Counted from the first letter of the stretch, positions 24,536 through 33,622 are shown. The stretch: DNA of 64,000 nt from Actinomycetota bacterium (GCA_009668945.1 SBEH01000001.1:367776-431775); one strand, 5' to 3'. The notes: generated from the sequence alone by a model not told the origin. Program-made: numbers and translations.

Positions 24536-26434
24536 CTACTTCGAAACGCCGTCGACCTTGTACAGGAAGCTCAGGTGCCCGGTCGCGCCTTCCGGCAGGC
24601 CGAGGAAGCTCGTGTACTCCTCGGCAGCGGCCTTCATCGCGTTCGTGAGCGCCTCGCCTTCGCGCATCTCCTCGGCACCGGTGCCTAGGCCGGATGCAAC
24701 CTCGTCGAGCGCGTCGACCGTCGTGCTGATCCCCGGCATCTGCTGGCCCCGCAGCGTGCCGCCGGCCGCAAGCACCTGGAGCGTCGATTTCAACTCGCCC
24801 ATCATCTCCGGCATTTCGCTCAATAGCGCGAGGCTTCCAGCCGAACTGGCAAAGCCGGTCTTGGCCTGCGTGAGCCCGGAGGCGAGACCGGTGAGTCCGT
24901 CCTTCGTCGCGCCGAAGCCGGGCATAAAGGGGGCCGGACCCGCGCCGTCGGGGTCGCCGCCGTCGCGCAGGACGACCAACGCGGCCCTGAGCTGCGTGAA
25001 CGCGCCGGGCACCGCGGAGAGACCCGCGGCGCTGGCTTCCATCGCCTCCAGGCCCTGCCGCAGCCCGGTGAGGCCGGAACCGATGCCCGCGAGCTGCGCT
25101 CGCAGGTACGGCAGACCGGGCGCAGACGCGCCGAGCAGCTGGTCGTACATGGCGTCGAGCTGGCCGAGCCGCGCCGCGAGTGCCTGCGCCTCGGCGTCGG
25201 CGGGATAGCGGCCGGCAAGCGTCTGCGCGTCGGCGAGCGACGCGGAGTTGAGCGCGTCCATCTGCTGCGCGAGCGCGATCTGGCCATCAACGAGGCCGAG
25301 CAGTCCACTCACGCCGGACTCGAGATCGGCGGCCCCCTGCCGCATGGACGTGATGCCCGCGACGAGTTCGTCGAGCGAATCGAACTGCGAGGTATCTATG
25401 CCGGCGATCACGCTGTCGAGGTACGCGTACTGCCCCGCAGCCAGCTGCGAGAGCCCTGTGGCCCCGCCCTCCATCTGGGCGAGCGCCGTCTGCAGCTGAG
25501 CGATACCCTGCGCTGCGCCGCTCATCCCCGAGAGGTCGTACTCGTCCATGCCCCCCACGATGCCCTGCACGAGCTGCAGGTGCCCCTCGGAGAGCAGACC
25601 GAGCTGCGAGAGCCCGTCGCGCATCTCGATGAAGCTGTCCACCACCGAGAAGTCGGGTGAGGCGGGGAGCCCCGGGAACGCCGAGACGATCATCGGCGCG
25701 AGCTCGATGTCGCGCGCGGTCATCTCGATCGCCACCGTCTCCTCAGGAGACGGCACCACGGGAATCGCGTAGGTGAGCGTCGAGCCCGCGATTGCGAGTT
25801 GAGCCCCGTCCGGCGGGACTATGTCGGTCATCTTCGTGCCGTCGATCTCGAGTTGCGGGATGCACAGGATCGGCACGGTGTAGGTGACCTCGGAAGACTC
25901 TAGCGCACCGTCGGCGTTCTCGTACTCCACTGTCTCGGTGCGCTCGAGGCGGTTCACGATCGTGATCTCGATGCGAAGCCGCCCGTCCTTGCCCGCGAGG
26001 TCGGCCGGTGCGGTCTCCTGGCCGTCGAGCAGGTAGACGACGCGCACGTCGAAGGGCAGGGGCGCAGTCGTCTCGGCGCGGTAGAAGTAGTCTCCGTAGC
26101 CGTCCTGCTCCACCGACGCGGTCACCATGTCGCCCGACTTGGCGGGTGTGAAGCCCTCGCTGAGCGACTCAATCTCACCTGCGGCGCCGGCGGGATCGGC
26201 GAGAGCCAGGAGGCCAGTGCCCTGCACCTGCAGCCAGTCGACCACGACCGTGGTCTGTGGCGTGCCCAAGGCGTCGGCCACCACGTACACCGTCTCGTTG
26301 TCGACGATGCTCTCCGGCTTGCCCGGCGCCGGCGCCGACGATGCGACAGTAGTGCTCAGCAGCATGAACGTCACGAACGCCGCCAGCCCGGGGGCACGGC
26401 GGCCGAGACGGACGATCTTCAGTGGTTTGGCCAT
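24536..26434 (-). CDS. Secreted YhgE/Pip-like coiled-coil protein paired with MMPL transporter
   Basis: The protein has 632 aa. A signal or anchor segment (about 15-38) precedes a beta-rich globular part (40-255). The rest is long helical heptad-like repeats rich in GLSQL, GLTGLRQGL and ASGLTQAKTG (about 260-600). This repeat type is found in YhgE/Pip-family proteins. The ATG at 26434 (AAGGTG 7 nt upstream) follows the MMPL TAG by 1 bp, so the two are tightly coupled. A periplasmic/extracytoplasmic adaptor that works with the RND-like pump is the natural inference. There are no transmembrane helices after the N-terminus, unlike full-length YhgE. The substrate is unknown. Confidence 0.75.
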   Translation of the reverse strand: MAKPLKIVRLGRRAPGLAAFVTFMLLSTTVASSAPAPGKPESIVDNETVYVVADALGTPQTTVVVDWLQVQGTGLLALADPAGAAGEIESLSEGFTPAKSGDMVTASVEQDGYGDYFYRAETTAPLPFDVRVVYLLDGQETAPADLAGKDGRLRIEITIVNRLERTETVEYENADGALESSEVTYTVPILCIPQLEIDGTKMTDIVPPDGAQLAIAGSTLTYAIPVVPSPEETVAIEMTARDIELAPMIVSAFPGLPASPDFSVVDSFIEMRDGLSQLGLLSEGHLQLVQGIVGGMDEYDLSGMSGAAQGIAQLQTALAQMEGGATGLSQLAAGQYAYLDSVIAGIDTSQFDSLDELVAGITSMRQGAADLESGVSGLLGLVDGQIALAQQMDALNSASLADAQTLAGRYPADAEAQALAARLGQLDAMYDQLLGASAPGLPYLRAQLAGIGSGLTGLRQGLEAMEASAAGLSAVPGAFTQLRAALVVLRDGGDPDGAGPAPFMPGFGATKDGLTGLASGLTQAKTGFASSAGSLALLSEMPEMMGELKSTLQVLAAGGTLRGQQMPGISTTVDALDEVASGLGTGAEEMREGEALTNAMKAAAEEYTSFLGLPEGATGHLSFLYKVDGVSK

Positions 26435-26435
26435 G

Positions 26436-28517
26436 CTACTCACCTTTCACGGTGTGGCGGGGCCATCCGATGCTCAGTCGCTCGTAGAGCGGCTGGCCGA
26501 CGACCAGGACTGCGGGCAGGATCACCATGACCACCGCGAAGCTGATGAGAGCCCCGCGGGCGATGAGCATAGTGAGCGAGGATATGATGCCGACGCTCGA
26601 CATCACCGCAAGCGCGATAGTGGCCGCGAACATTGTGCCCGCGCTCACCAGGATCGACTGGCTGGACTCGGCGACGGCTACCTTGATCGCCTCGAGCCGG
26701 TCCCTAGAACGCGTGAGTTCCTCCTCGTAGCGCGATGTCACCAGGATGGCGTAGTCCACCGTCGCGCCGAGCTGGATGGCGCCGATGGCAAGCGAGGCGA
26801 CGAAGATCATCTCGCCTGAGCCAGCGGCAACGAACCCCTGGTTGATGAGGATCGCGAGCTGGATGCAGCCCACGAGCGCCACCGGGATCGCGAGCGACTT
26901 GAATGTAATCCCCACGATCAGAAGGATCGCGATCACCGAGATGATGTTGATGCGCGTATCGTCGCCCTGGGACACTCGCTCCATGTCGTTCATCAAGACC
27001 GACTGCCCGGTCACGTACGTTGCGCCGGGCCACTCGGCACCTGCCACCTCGCGCACCGCATCGAGTGCGCCTGCCATCTCCGGATCATCCATGCTGTACG
27101 CGAGGTCGAGCGTGAGGTACGTGAAGCCGCCCGCGTAGAAAGCGTCCCGAGCTTCGCTCGGAATGAACTCCACCGGGATGCGCGGGTCCACGAGCGAGCC
27201 GTAGCCGAAAACGCGCGTCACTCCCTCGACGTCGGCGAGCGCGCCCGAGAGCCGTTCGAGGTCCATCGACGTGCCCACGTCCTCAAGCGCGATGAAGAGC
27301 GTCTGCTGCCTGCCGAAGACCTCGGCGACCTGCTCTTCGGCGGCCGTGGAGGGCAGGTTCTCGGGCAGGCTCTTCGAGAGGTCGTACGTGATCTTCACCT
27401 GCGAGTTGGCCCAGATGGCCGGCACGAACAGCAGCACGCCCACGACCGTCACGACACCGGCGTGCTTGGCGATGAGGTGACCGAGCCTGGAGAAGTCGAA
27501 CTTCGGTGTCTTGTGCCGGATGCGGTCAATCAGCGGGAGCGCGGCAAGGACGAGCGCTGGCAAGAGCGTCACGACCGCGACGAGCGTGATACCCACACCG
27601 CGCGCGAGCGTGAGGCCCATGTCCTTGCCGAAGCCGAGGTGCATCACGGTGAGCGCCATGAAGCCGGCCACGGTGGTCGCTGCTGCGGCGAAGATCGACT
27701 TGAACGTGGCCGCAACCGCCCTGGTCATGGCCTCAACGGGCTCGTGTGCGCGCCGCTCCTCGTCGAAGCGGTGGTAGAGGAACAGCGCGTAGTCCATCGT
27801 CACGGCGAACTGCAGCGCGAAGACGATCACGCCGGTGATGTAGGACATCTCCTGCCCGATGTAGTAGGCCAAGCCGAGGTTCATCACCACGGCCGCGCCG
27901 ATGGTGAGAACGAACAGGACGGGCACGACGATCGACGGCATGGTGAGCAGCAGCACCGCCGTCACGAGCACGAGCGCCGCCGCGGCAAAGCGCACCGTGT
28001 CCTTGTTCATCACCTCTTCGAGCTCGACTTGCTGCGCGCCGGCGAGCTGGCTGTCGTACGGCTCGATCAGATTGCGGATCTCGCCGATCGCCGACTTCAC
28101 CTCGGGGTCGTTCGAACCCTTGTTGAAGCTCACCTGCAGAAGCGTTGCGTCCTCGGCGTAGTAGTTCTCGGTCACCACTTCGTCCCGGAACTCGGCAGGC
28201 TCGGCGATCGATGCAAGGTCCGTCACCCAGTGGACGGCCTTCACGCCCTCCACTGCCCCGATGCGCTCCACGAGGCCGTCGACCGTGGCGTCGCTCTCAC
28301 CGCGCACGAGGACCTGGATCATGTTGCCCATCGCAAACTGCTCGTCGATGATGTCCAAACCCTTGACGGAGTCGAGCGATGACGGCAGGTACGACAGCAT
28401 GTCGTAGTTGATGCGGCTATTCATGATGCCCCACGTGCCCACGACCACGAGCAGCGCCGAGATGGCCATGATGGCCTTGCGGTTCTTCACAATCGCCGAG
28501 GCAAGCTTCAGGATCAC
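26436..28517 (-). CDS. MMPL/RND-superfamily transporter
   Basis: The protein has 693 aa with twelve predicted transmembrane helices in the RND 1+5+1+5 layout. Helix 1 is at about 15-32, a 140-residue outer loop follows, then the first helical bundle (about 175-335), a second loop (about 375-530) and the final bundle (545-690). Family segments include VTMDYALFLYHRFDEER and the matching VDYAILVTSRYEEEL. MMPL proteins export lipids or hydrophobic compounds using proton motive force. The GTG at 28517 overlaps the TetR stop by 4 bp (GTGA). The operon order is TetR, MMPL, coiled-coil partner, so substrate-induced export is likely. Confidence 0.92.
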   Translation of the reverse strand: MILKLASAIVKNRKAIMAISALLVVVGTWGIMNSRINYDMLSYLPSSLDSVKGLDIIDEQFAMGNMIQVLVRGESDATVDGLVERIGAVEGVKAVHWVTDLASIAEPAEFRDEVVTENYYAEDATLLQVSFNKGSNDPEVKSAIGEIRNLIEPYDSQLAGAQQVELEEVMNKDTVRFAAAALVLVTAVLLLTMPSIVVPVLFVLTIGAAVVMNLGLAYYIGQEMSYITGVIVFALQFAVTMDYALFLYHRFDEERRAHEPVEAMTRAVAATFKSIFAAAATTVAGFMALTVMHLGFGKDMGLTLARGVGITLVAVVTLLPALVLAALPLIDRIRHKTPKFDFSRLGHLIAKHAGVVTVVGVLLFVPAIWANSQVKITYDLSKSLPENLPSTAAEEQVAEVFGRQQTLFIALEDVGTSMDLERLSGALADVEGVTRVFGYGSLVDPRIPVEFIPSEARDAFYAGGFTYLTLDLAYSMDDPEMAGALDAVREVAGAEWPGATYVTGQSVLMNDMERVSQGDDTRINIISVIAILLIVGITFKSLAIPVALVGCIQLAILINQGFVAAGSGEMIFVASLAIGAIQLGATVDYAILVTSRYEEELTRSRDRLEAIKVAVAESSQSILVSAGTMFAATIALAVMSSVGIISSLTMLIARGALISFAVVMVILPAVLVVGQPLYERLSIGWPRHTVKGE

Positions 28518-29110
28518 GCGCGAATCCCTTCCAGGAACAGGCTGGTCATGAACGCCGCCTGGTGCTCGACGTCTGCGCTCGCCGACTGTCCGAGCGGCGC
28601 CTCGATGATCCGGGCGGTCGTGAGAGTGTTCACCAGCGCGAAGAGCGCCGTTGCCGCCAGGTGCGCATCGACAGGCCGGAACTCACCGCACCCGATGCCT
28701 TCCTCGATCACCGACTGCACGCGGTCGATCGTGGAGGCCGTGCGCATGAGCACGTGCTGCGGGGCGTGGCCGTCGCTGTCGGTGAAGCTGCGCACGAGCA
28801 GGCGCATGACGGCCGGATGACCCTCGAGGAGCCCCATGTACTCCGACACGAACGAGCGGATGCGCTCGATCGGGCGGCCGTCGCTGACAAGGGTGCGGAC
28901 CGCTGTCTCTTCGAGCAGGTGGATGCTCTCCCGGACAACGGTCTCGTACAGGGTCTGTTTGTCCTTGAAGTGGTAGTAGATCAGGCCGGTTGAGATGGCG
29001 CTTGCGCCCGCGATGTCAGCGACCGACACCGCGTCGAACCCGCGTTCGGCGAACAACGCTCCGGCTACCTCGAGAATGCGTTCGCGCGCACCCCGCTCCT
29101 CTTTGGACAC
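28514..29110 (-). CDS. TetR/AcrR family repressor of the MMPL operon
   Basis: The protein has 198 aa. The N-terminal helix-turn-helix (about 10-57) reads RILEVAGALFAERGF..SVADIAG..STGLIYYHFKDKQTLYE, followed by a helical ligand domain. The GTG start at 29110 follows GAGGAGG. It is the first gene of its transcript, and its own promoter contains a perfect 26-bp palindrome 14 bp upstream of the start codon. Autorepression that also silences the transporter is therefore the simplest model. The ligand may be the exported compound; its identity cannot be read from sequence. Confidence 0.92.
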   Translation of the reverse strand: MSKEERGARERILEVAGALFAERGFDAVSVADIAGASAISTGLIYYHFKDKQTLYETVVRESIHLLEETAVRTLVSDGRPIERIRSFVSEYMGLLEGHPAVMRLLVRSFTDSDGHAPQHVLMRTASTIDRVQSVIEEGIGCGEFRPVDAHLAATALFALVNTLTTARIIEAPLGQSASADVEHQAAFMTSLFLEGIRA

Positions 29111-29123
29111 CGGTCACCTCCTC

Positions 29124-29149
29124 ATACTGACTGAACGTTCAGTCAGTAT
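29124..29149. promoter_or_regulatory. 26-bp perfect palindromic operator for the TetR repressor
   Basis: The 13-bp half ATACTGACTGAAC is followed directly by its exact reverse complement, with no spacer. It sits between the probable promoter and the ribosome site of the tetR gene. Length and symmetry are typical of TetR-family operators. Confidence 0.8.
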
Positions 29150-29259
29150 CGTGACACGAGGCTGCACGGCTGTCCAGGCGGCACTTGTCGCCGTAGCGAA
29201 GGCGACCCCGCGTCCCGTAGACTGTTCGCGAGATAGGCCCGCAGATTCGGAGGCCCACT

Positions 29260-31002
29260 ATGCGCGAGACGTCTGAGGGTTCCCGGCCCAAGCGCCGCCC
29301 GCTGCTCGGCTGGCTGCTCCCAGTGATGGCGCTGCTTGCCTCCCTCGGCCTGTCCTACGGGGCGTACAAGCTTGCGTCGTACTCCTGGGACCAGGTCGTC
29401 TCCTACGAGAGCCCCTACACGACCATGAGCGGCGTCGACTTCTCGGGCGCGCGCCCCGACCTCGAAGACCCGATCCCGGGCGCGGAGAAGCGGCGCGTGG
29501 TGGTCGTGCTGATCGACGGCCTGCGGGATGACGCGTCGCGAACGATGGCGTCGATCTCGGGCCTGCGGGCAAAGGGCGCTGACGTGCGCCTCACCGTCCC
29601 GCAGCCCAGCCTCTCGTACCCCACCTGGACGGCGATCGTGACCGGCGCGCCGCAGCAGATCTCAGGCGTCACCACCAACTGGTTCGAGGGACCCGTGAAG
29701 ATCGAGACCCTGCTCGATGTCGCTGTCGGATCGGGGCGGACGGTAGTCGTGGCGGGTCCCGAAGACCTCGACACGCTCTTCCGCGCTTCTGAGGTCGCGA
29801 CCGCCACCGCCATCTCCGAGTGGCCCGAAGGCGAGTACGCCACCGCCGGCATCGTGGACGACACGCTCAGGCTCGACGCCGAGGTCGGCGGCGCGGACTT
29901 CATCTTCGTAGTGTTCCCGGACGTGGACAACGCCGGGCACGACTTCGGCGGGGCGTCGCCGGAGTACGCCGGCGTCGTGGCGCAGGTCGACGCCGATCTC
30001 GCACGACTGATCGAGGGCCTGGACGACGGCGCCACGACCTTCGTGGTGCTGCCCGACCACGGCCACATCGACACCGGCGGCCACGGCGGATGGGAGGGGC
30101 CGGCGATTCGAACCTCCGCCGCACTGGCTGGCCCCGGCGTGGCACAGACCGAGGCCGAGGCAGACCTCACCGACATCGCCTCCACTGTTGCGGTGCTCGC
30201 CGGAATGCAGGCACCACTCCAGGGCACGGGCACCGCGATCGACGCCGTGCTCGCCGACACGAACGGCAGTGCGCGCGACGCTGAGTTCGTCCGCGCGGCC
30301 GGCATCACCCTGTCGTACATCCGCAAGGTGCTCGGTGATGAGGGCGTGCGGGACATCCAGTCGATCGACTCGCCGAACGCGCTTGTGTCCTTGCGCGACG
30401 AGGCCGACCAGGAACGCCTCGCAGACGAGCGGGACGGCCGGTTCGCGGTCTTCCTCGGCGCGGCGTTCGCGATGCTCGTCTTCGCCGCGATAGTCGGAAT
30501 CGCCTCGTGGCGCGCGCTACTCGCCGCCCTGGCGGGCGGGGCGACCTACGCGGCGGTTTACAACGCCCTCTTCTTCGGCCTCCACAAGCTGCAGTGGTCA
30601 CTCTCGGCGTTCAACGAGGAGACGATGGTCGACGCCTTCTTCAACCAGCGGATGCTCGAAGCGGCGCTTTCCGGCCTGGCGGCGTGCGTCGTAGCGGCAC
30701 TCGTCTACCTCGCGCTGCGCCGGGAGCCGAAGGGCCCGCACGCCGGGTACGCGGTCGAGTGGCTCGCACTCGGAAGCGCAACCGTACTCGCGACACAGGG
30801 GACACTCGTGTTGCAGATCGCGTACTTCCTGTGGAAGTGGGGCGCCCAGGTGTCGTGGATCCTTCCCGACTTCAAGGCCGCGTTCAAGTACGATCTCGAC
30901 TTGATCCAGCTCACCGCCCTTGGCGCGGCGGCACTCATCGGACCTCTTGTGACCTGGGCCATCGGGCGACTGCATCCGCGCACGCGCAAGGCCCGCGCCT
31001 AG
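29260..31002 (+). CDS. Membrane alkaline-phosphatase-fold phosphodiesterase/transferase
   Basis: The protein has 580 aa. One N-terminal transmembrane helix (about 17-37) precedes a type I phosphodiesterase/nucleotide-pyrophosphatase domain (about 78-330). About five further helices follow (about 403-425, 428-450, 470-490, 505-528, 550-572). Metal and nucleophile positions are visible: LIDGLRDD, SLSYPTWTAI (nucleophile Thr or Ser), DVDNAGHDFG, LPDHGHID and GGHGG. The combined layout is reminiscent of phosphoethanolamine transferases that modify membrane glycans or GPI, but that is inference. The ATG is at 29260. The gene stands alone, divergent from the TetR-MMPL operon and convergent with the second TetR gene. 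Confidence 0.82.
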   Translation: MRETSEGSRPKRRPLLGWLLPVMALLASLGLSYGAYKLASYSWDQVVSYESPYTTMSGVDFSGARPDLEDPIPGAEKRRVVVVLIDGLRDDASRTMASISGLRAKGADVRLTVPQPSLSYPTWTAIVTGAPQQISGVTTNWFEGPVKIETLLDVAVGSGRTVVVAGPEDLDTLFRASEVATATAISEWPEGEYATAGIVDDTLRLDAEVGGADFIFVVFPDVDNAGHDFGGASPEYAGVVAQVDADLARLIEGLDDGATTFVVLPDHGHIDTGGHGGWEGPAIRTSAALAGPGVAQTEAEADLTDIASTVAVLAGMQAPLQGTGTAIDAVLADTNGSARDAEFVRAAGITLSYIRKVLGDEGVRDIQSIDSPNALVSLRDEADQERLADERDGRFAVFLGAAFAMLVFAAIVGIASWRALLAALAGGATYAAVYNALFFGLHKLQWSLSAFNEETMVDAFFNQRMLEAALSGLAACVVAALVYLALRREPKGPHAGYAVEWLALGSATVLATQGTLVLQIAYFLWKWGAQVSWILPDFKAAFKYDLDLIQLTALGAAALIGPLVTWAIGRLHPRTRKARA

Positions 31003-31047
31003 CGGGGCTGCACGCGACGCCGCCGCGAACGATCCATGCCCGCGAAG

Positions 31048-31656
31048 TCAGTCCGGCATCAAGATGCCACGAAGAACGATGTCGACGGCGCCGACCATGT
31101 AGTTGTCGGCTGATGCGCCCGTCGCCCGCGCGAGGCGGTTCATGGTGACGGCCGCGAATGGGATGGCGAAGAGCGCGAACGCCGCGGATGCGCAGTCAAC
31201 GTCGACGCGAATCCGACCCAACCGCTGCTCGGCCTCGAGGTAGTGGGTCAACGGCTCGAGCGGGCCAACGGCGGTACCAGCCGCGCTGGCCGAGCGCGCC
31301 GAGACTAGGGCGACTGCAAGGTCTGCATCGGTCGAGGCCGCGGCGCGCAACGGCGCCACCTCGCGCTCCACGTCCTGTATCGCTTCGATCAGGAACAGCA
31401 GGTTCTCTCGTACCGTCTTGGTACCTGCCAGCGCAGGAAGCGCGGTGATGGCCTCGAAGTCGGCCGCGTTGCGGCTCGCAAACACCGCGCCGAAGAGATC
31501 ACGCTTGTCGGTGAAGTGGCGGTAGATCGTGCCCTCGGAAACACCGGCGCGCTCCGCAATCTCTCTTGTGGTCGCGCGCGCAAATCCCCGCTCCGTGAAG
31601 ACTGCGGCAGCGGCATCGACGAGCTGGTGCTTGGTGGTATCGCCCCGTTGGCTCAT
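31048..31656 (-). CDS. TetR/AcrR family regulator of the adjacent ABC exporter
   Basis: The protein has 202 aa. The N-terminal HTH reads LVDAAAAVFTERGFARATTREIAERAGVSEGTIYRHFTDKRD (in about 10-50), followed by an effector domain. The ATG at 31656 follows GAGG with 7 nt spacing. The frame stays open for 129 codons upstream, but that is antisense-like noise inside the permease. It starts 14 bp after the permease stop, as third gene of an ATPase-permease-regulator run. The two related inverted repeats in front of the ATPase gene are likely its binding sites. Confidence 0.88.
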   Translation of the reverse strand: MSQRGDTTKHQLVDAAAAVFTERGFARATTREIAERAGVSEGTIYRHFTDKRDLFGAVFASRNAADFEAITALPALAGTKTVRENLLFLIEAIQDVEREVAPLRAAASTDADLAVALVSARSASAAGTAVGPLEPLTHYLEAEQRLGRIRVDVDCASAAFALFAIPFAAVTMNRLARATGASADNYMVGAVDIVLRGILMPD

Positions 31657-31670
31657 CGCCCCATCCTCGC

Positions 31671-32453
31671 CTAGTACGTGATCTCCCGGAAGTGCATCAC
31701 CGCAACTGCAATCAAGATGCCGCCGGCGAAATAGGCCGCACCCAGCTGCAGCGCTGATTCGAATGCGATTGCCGGCGTACCACCTGCGGCCAGCGATGTG
31801 AGCGTAGCGCCAAGTAGCCAGTCTGACGCGTCGCTCGCCACTGCGACGATCATGTTCTCGAATACGACCAGATATCCAATCCCTATCGCTGTGGCGACGC
31901 CGGAGCTTCGCGCGAGAAGTGCGATGAGCATACCGAGCGTTCCCCACACGGTTGCCGAGAGTGCCAGGTTGCGGAACGACTCGAGAAGTGTAGGCAGCAC
32001 CTCCGCCCACGCGGCCGTCGAGACGTCGAACGCCGGAGCACATGCAAGCGCCGCGCCGTATGCCGCGACCGTGGCTGCGAGCGTCCCGGCAAGCGTAAAC
32101 AGTGCGAGGGCCAGGGCCTTGCCGACGATGAGCCGCCAGCGCCGGGGCTCGGCCTGAGCGAGCAGACGGATCAGGCCCGTGGAGTAGTCCGATGCTGTCG
32201 CGATCGCCCAGAAGGAGAGTGCGACGATGCCGATGAGGTTCGCCGCGAGCATCAGTCCTGCCACGTAGCCGTCCGGCGCTGCCAGCGCGGCCTCAGACGG
32301 GATGTACGCGCCAGGACCGGCGCCGGTCTTTCCTGCCGCGGCGAAGCCGATGAAGGTCGAGATCGCGCCGAAGACCGCCATACCCCCGATGCCGCCCGCG
32401 AGGAACGAGGGGCGGTTCAAGCGGATGAGCTCTGACCTGAGGACTCTAAGCAT
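31671..32453 (-). CDS. ABC-2 type transporter permease
   Basis: The protein has 260 aa with six predicted transmembrane helices: about 18-38, 62-82, 108-130, 144-166, 176-198 and 230-250. It opens MLRVLRSELIRLNRPSF, the usual start of ABC-2 membrane subunits that work with a separate ATPase. The ATG at 32453 overlaps the ATPase stop by 8 bp, so the subunits are made together. Homologous pairs export antibiotics, lipids or peptides, or confer self-protection. The exported compound here is not indicated. The ORF is open further upstream but that overlaps the ATPase gene. Confidence 0.85.
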   Translation of the reverse strand: MLRVLRSELIRLNRPSFLAGGIGGMAVFGAISTFIGFAAAGKTGAGPGAYIPSEAALAAPDGYVAGLMLAANLIGIVALSFWAIATASDYSTGLIRLLAQAEPRRWRLIVGKALALALFTLAGTLAATVAAYGAALACAPAFDVSTAAWAEVLPTLLESFRNLALSATVWGTLGMLIALLARSSGVATAIGIGYLVVFENMIVAVASDASDWLLGATLTSLAAGGTPAIAFESALQLGAAYFAGGILIAVAVMHFREITY

Positions 32454-33444
32454 CGGCGGCCCCCTTGCCGGTCGACGACTTGCGGCTAGCGAATAGCGCG
32501 CGACGCCCCGCGCGCTGACGGGACCTGACGAGCGCGTTACCGCCATCGGTGGCACCGGTCATCTGAAGGAACGTGTCTTCGAGTGTTTCCTCGTGCGCGG
32601 AGAGTTTCCGCAGGGTGATCCCTCCCGATGCCGCGATGCGGTTGAGTTCAGGCGCGACTGAGACTGCGACTTCGACCACCACGTCCCCGCTGGCGCGGCG
32701 CACGGCGTACCCTCTGTCGACGAGAAGCTCCGCGAGGCGGGTCGTGTCCTGCTCGTGCTCGGGTGCGAGTTCGATATGCGCGCTGGAGCGGGCCTTGAGT
32801 TCCGAGAGCGGCCCGGAGAACAGCATCTCGCCGAAGCGGATGATGACCACCTGCTCGCAAGCCGCCTCGATCTCCGAGAGCAGGTGCGAGGAGACCAGGA
32901 GAGTGCGTCCTTGCCGGCCGAGTTCGATCAGCAGGTTGCGCACCTCCACGATGCCCGCGGGGTCCAGCCCGTTGGTGGGCTCATCAAGGATGAGGAGCTC
33001 CGGGTCGGGAAGCAGCGCAGCCGCAATCGCGAGGCGCTGCTTCATACCGAGCGAATACGTGCTCACCAGGTCGCGGTCGCGACCGGCGAGTCCGACCGTT
33101 TCGACGACCGCATCAACTCGCGCGACCTGCAGCCCGCGCAGCGCGGCGAGCGAGAGCAGGTTCGCCCGCGCGGACAGGGACGGGACGAAGGACGGGCTCT
33201 CGATGAGCGCACCGACGCGATGCGCATACCTCGACGGGTGGGCGATCGATGAGCCCAGAACCTCGCCGCCGCCCGACGTCGGAGATAGCAGGCCGAGCAG
33301 CATCCTGATGGTCGTGGACTTTCCTGAGCCGTTAGGCCCGACAAACCCCACCACGCCACCGCTCGAGACCAGCAGGTCTAGACCGTCCACGGCCAGCAGA
33401 TCGCCGAAGCGTTTCGTAAGGCCGCTCGTGACGATGGCTTCCAT
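32446..33444 (-). CDS. ABC transporter ATP-binding protein
   Basis: The protein has 332 aa with a complete nucleotide-binding domain: Walker A GPNGSGKST (about 37-45), Q-loop region, signature YSLGMKQRL (about 130-138), Walker B LLILDEPTNGLDP (about 152-164) and the switch His in SSHLLSE. A C-terminal extension of about 110 residues resembles the accessory domain of bacitracin/lantibiotic-type exporters. The ATG at 33444 has GGAGG 4 nt upstream. Upstream in-frame codons run into the operator region and were not used. It is the first gene of the ATPase-permease-TetR operon. Confidence 0.93.
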   Translation of the reverse strand: MEAIVTSGLTKRFGDLLAVDGLDLLVSSGGVVGFVGPNGSGKSTTIRMLLGLLSPTSGGGEVLGSSIAHPSRYAHRVGALIESPSFVPSLSARANLLSLAALRGLQVARVDAVVETVGLAGRDRDLVSTYSLGMKQRLAIAAALLPDPELLILDEPTNGLDPAGIVEVRNLLIELGRQGRTLLVSSHLLSEIEAACEQVVIIRFGEMLFSGPLSELKARSSAHIELAPEHEQDTTRLAELLVDRGYAVRRASGDVVVEVAVSVAPELNRIAASGGITLRKLSAHEETLEDTFLQMTGATDGGNALVRSRQRAGRRALFASRKSSTGKGAADA

Positions 33445-33465
33445 GCATCCTCCTGAAGTATGCGA

Positions 33466-33510
33466 GTGCCCGCTCACATAGCATCTAGCACAATGTAAGT
33501 GAGCGCTCAC
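33466..33510. promoter_or_regulatory. Paired inverted-repeat operators upstream of the ABC exporter operon
   Basis: GTGAGCGCTCAC (33499-33510) is a perfect 12-bp palindrome. A degenerate copy, GTGCCCGCTCAC (33466-33477), lies 33 bp away centre to centre, three helical turns. Both share CGCTCACA. They bracket the presumed promoter, as expected for cooperative repression by the TetR protein at the end of the operon. Confidence 0.6.
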
Positions 33511-33567
33511 ACCGCGGTCAAGCGGAAGACATCGTGTTGTCGAACCTAACCCTCCGCTCGAGACGCA

Positions 33568-33602
33568 CGAAGACCGGGGCTCGCAATGAGTCCCGGTCTT
33601 CG
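33568..33602 (-). terminator. Hairpin terminator after the acidic secreted protein gene
   Basis: A 15-bp stem beginning CGAAGACCGGG pairs with CCCGGTCTTCG around a GCAAT loop; one G-T wobble extends the helix inwards. It sits 20 bp past the stop codon of the minus-strand gene. No T-run follows, which is common in high-GC actinobacteria. Confidence 0.6.
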
Positions 33603-33622
33603 AGGGGGGCGTGCCGAAGGAC

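Noticed and set aside
30095-30125. tRNA T-arm-like GATTCGAACC
   Set aside because: It lies within the phosphodiesterase coding sequence, and no acceptor stem or anticodon arm can be formed. The similar string at about 12458 is inside doc.
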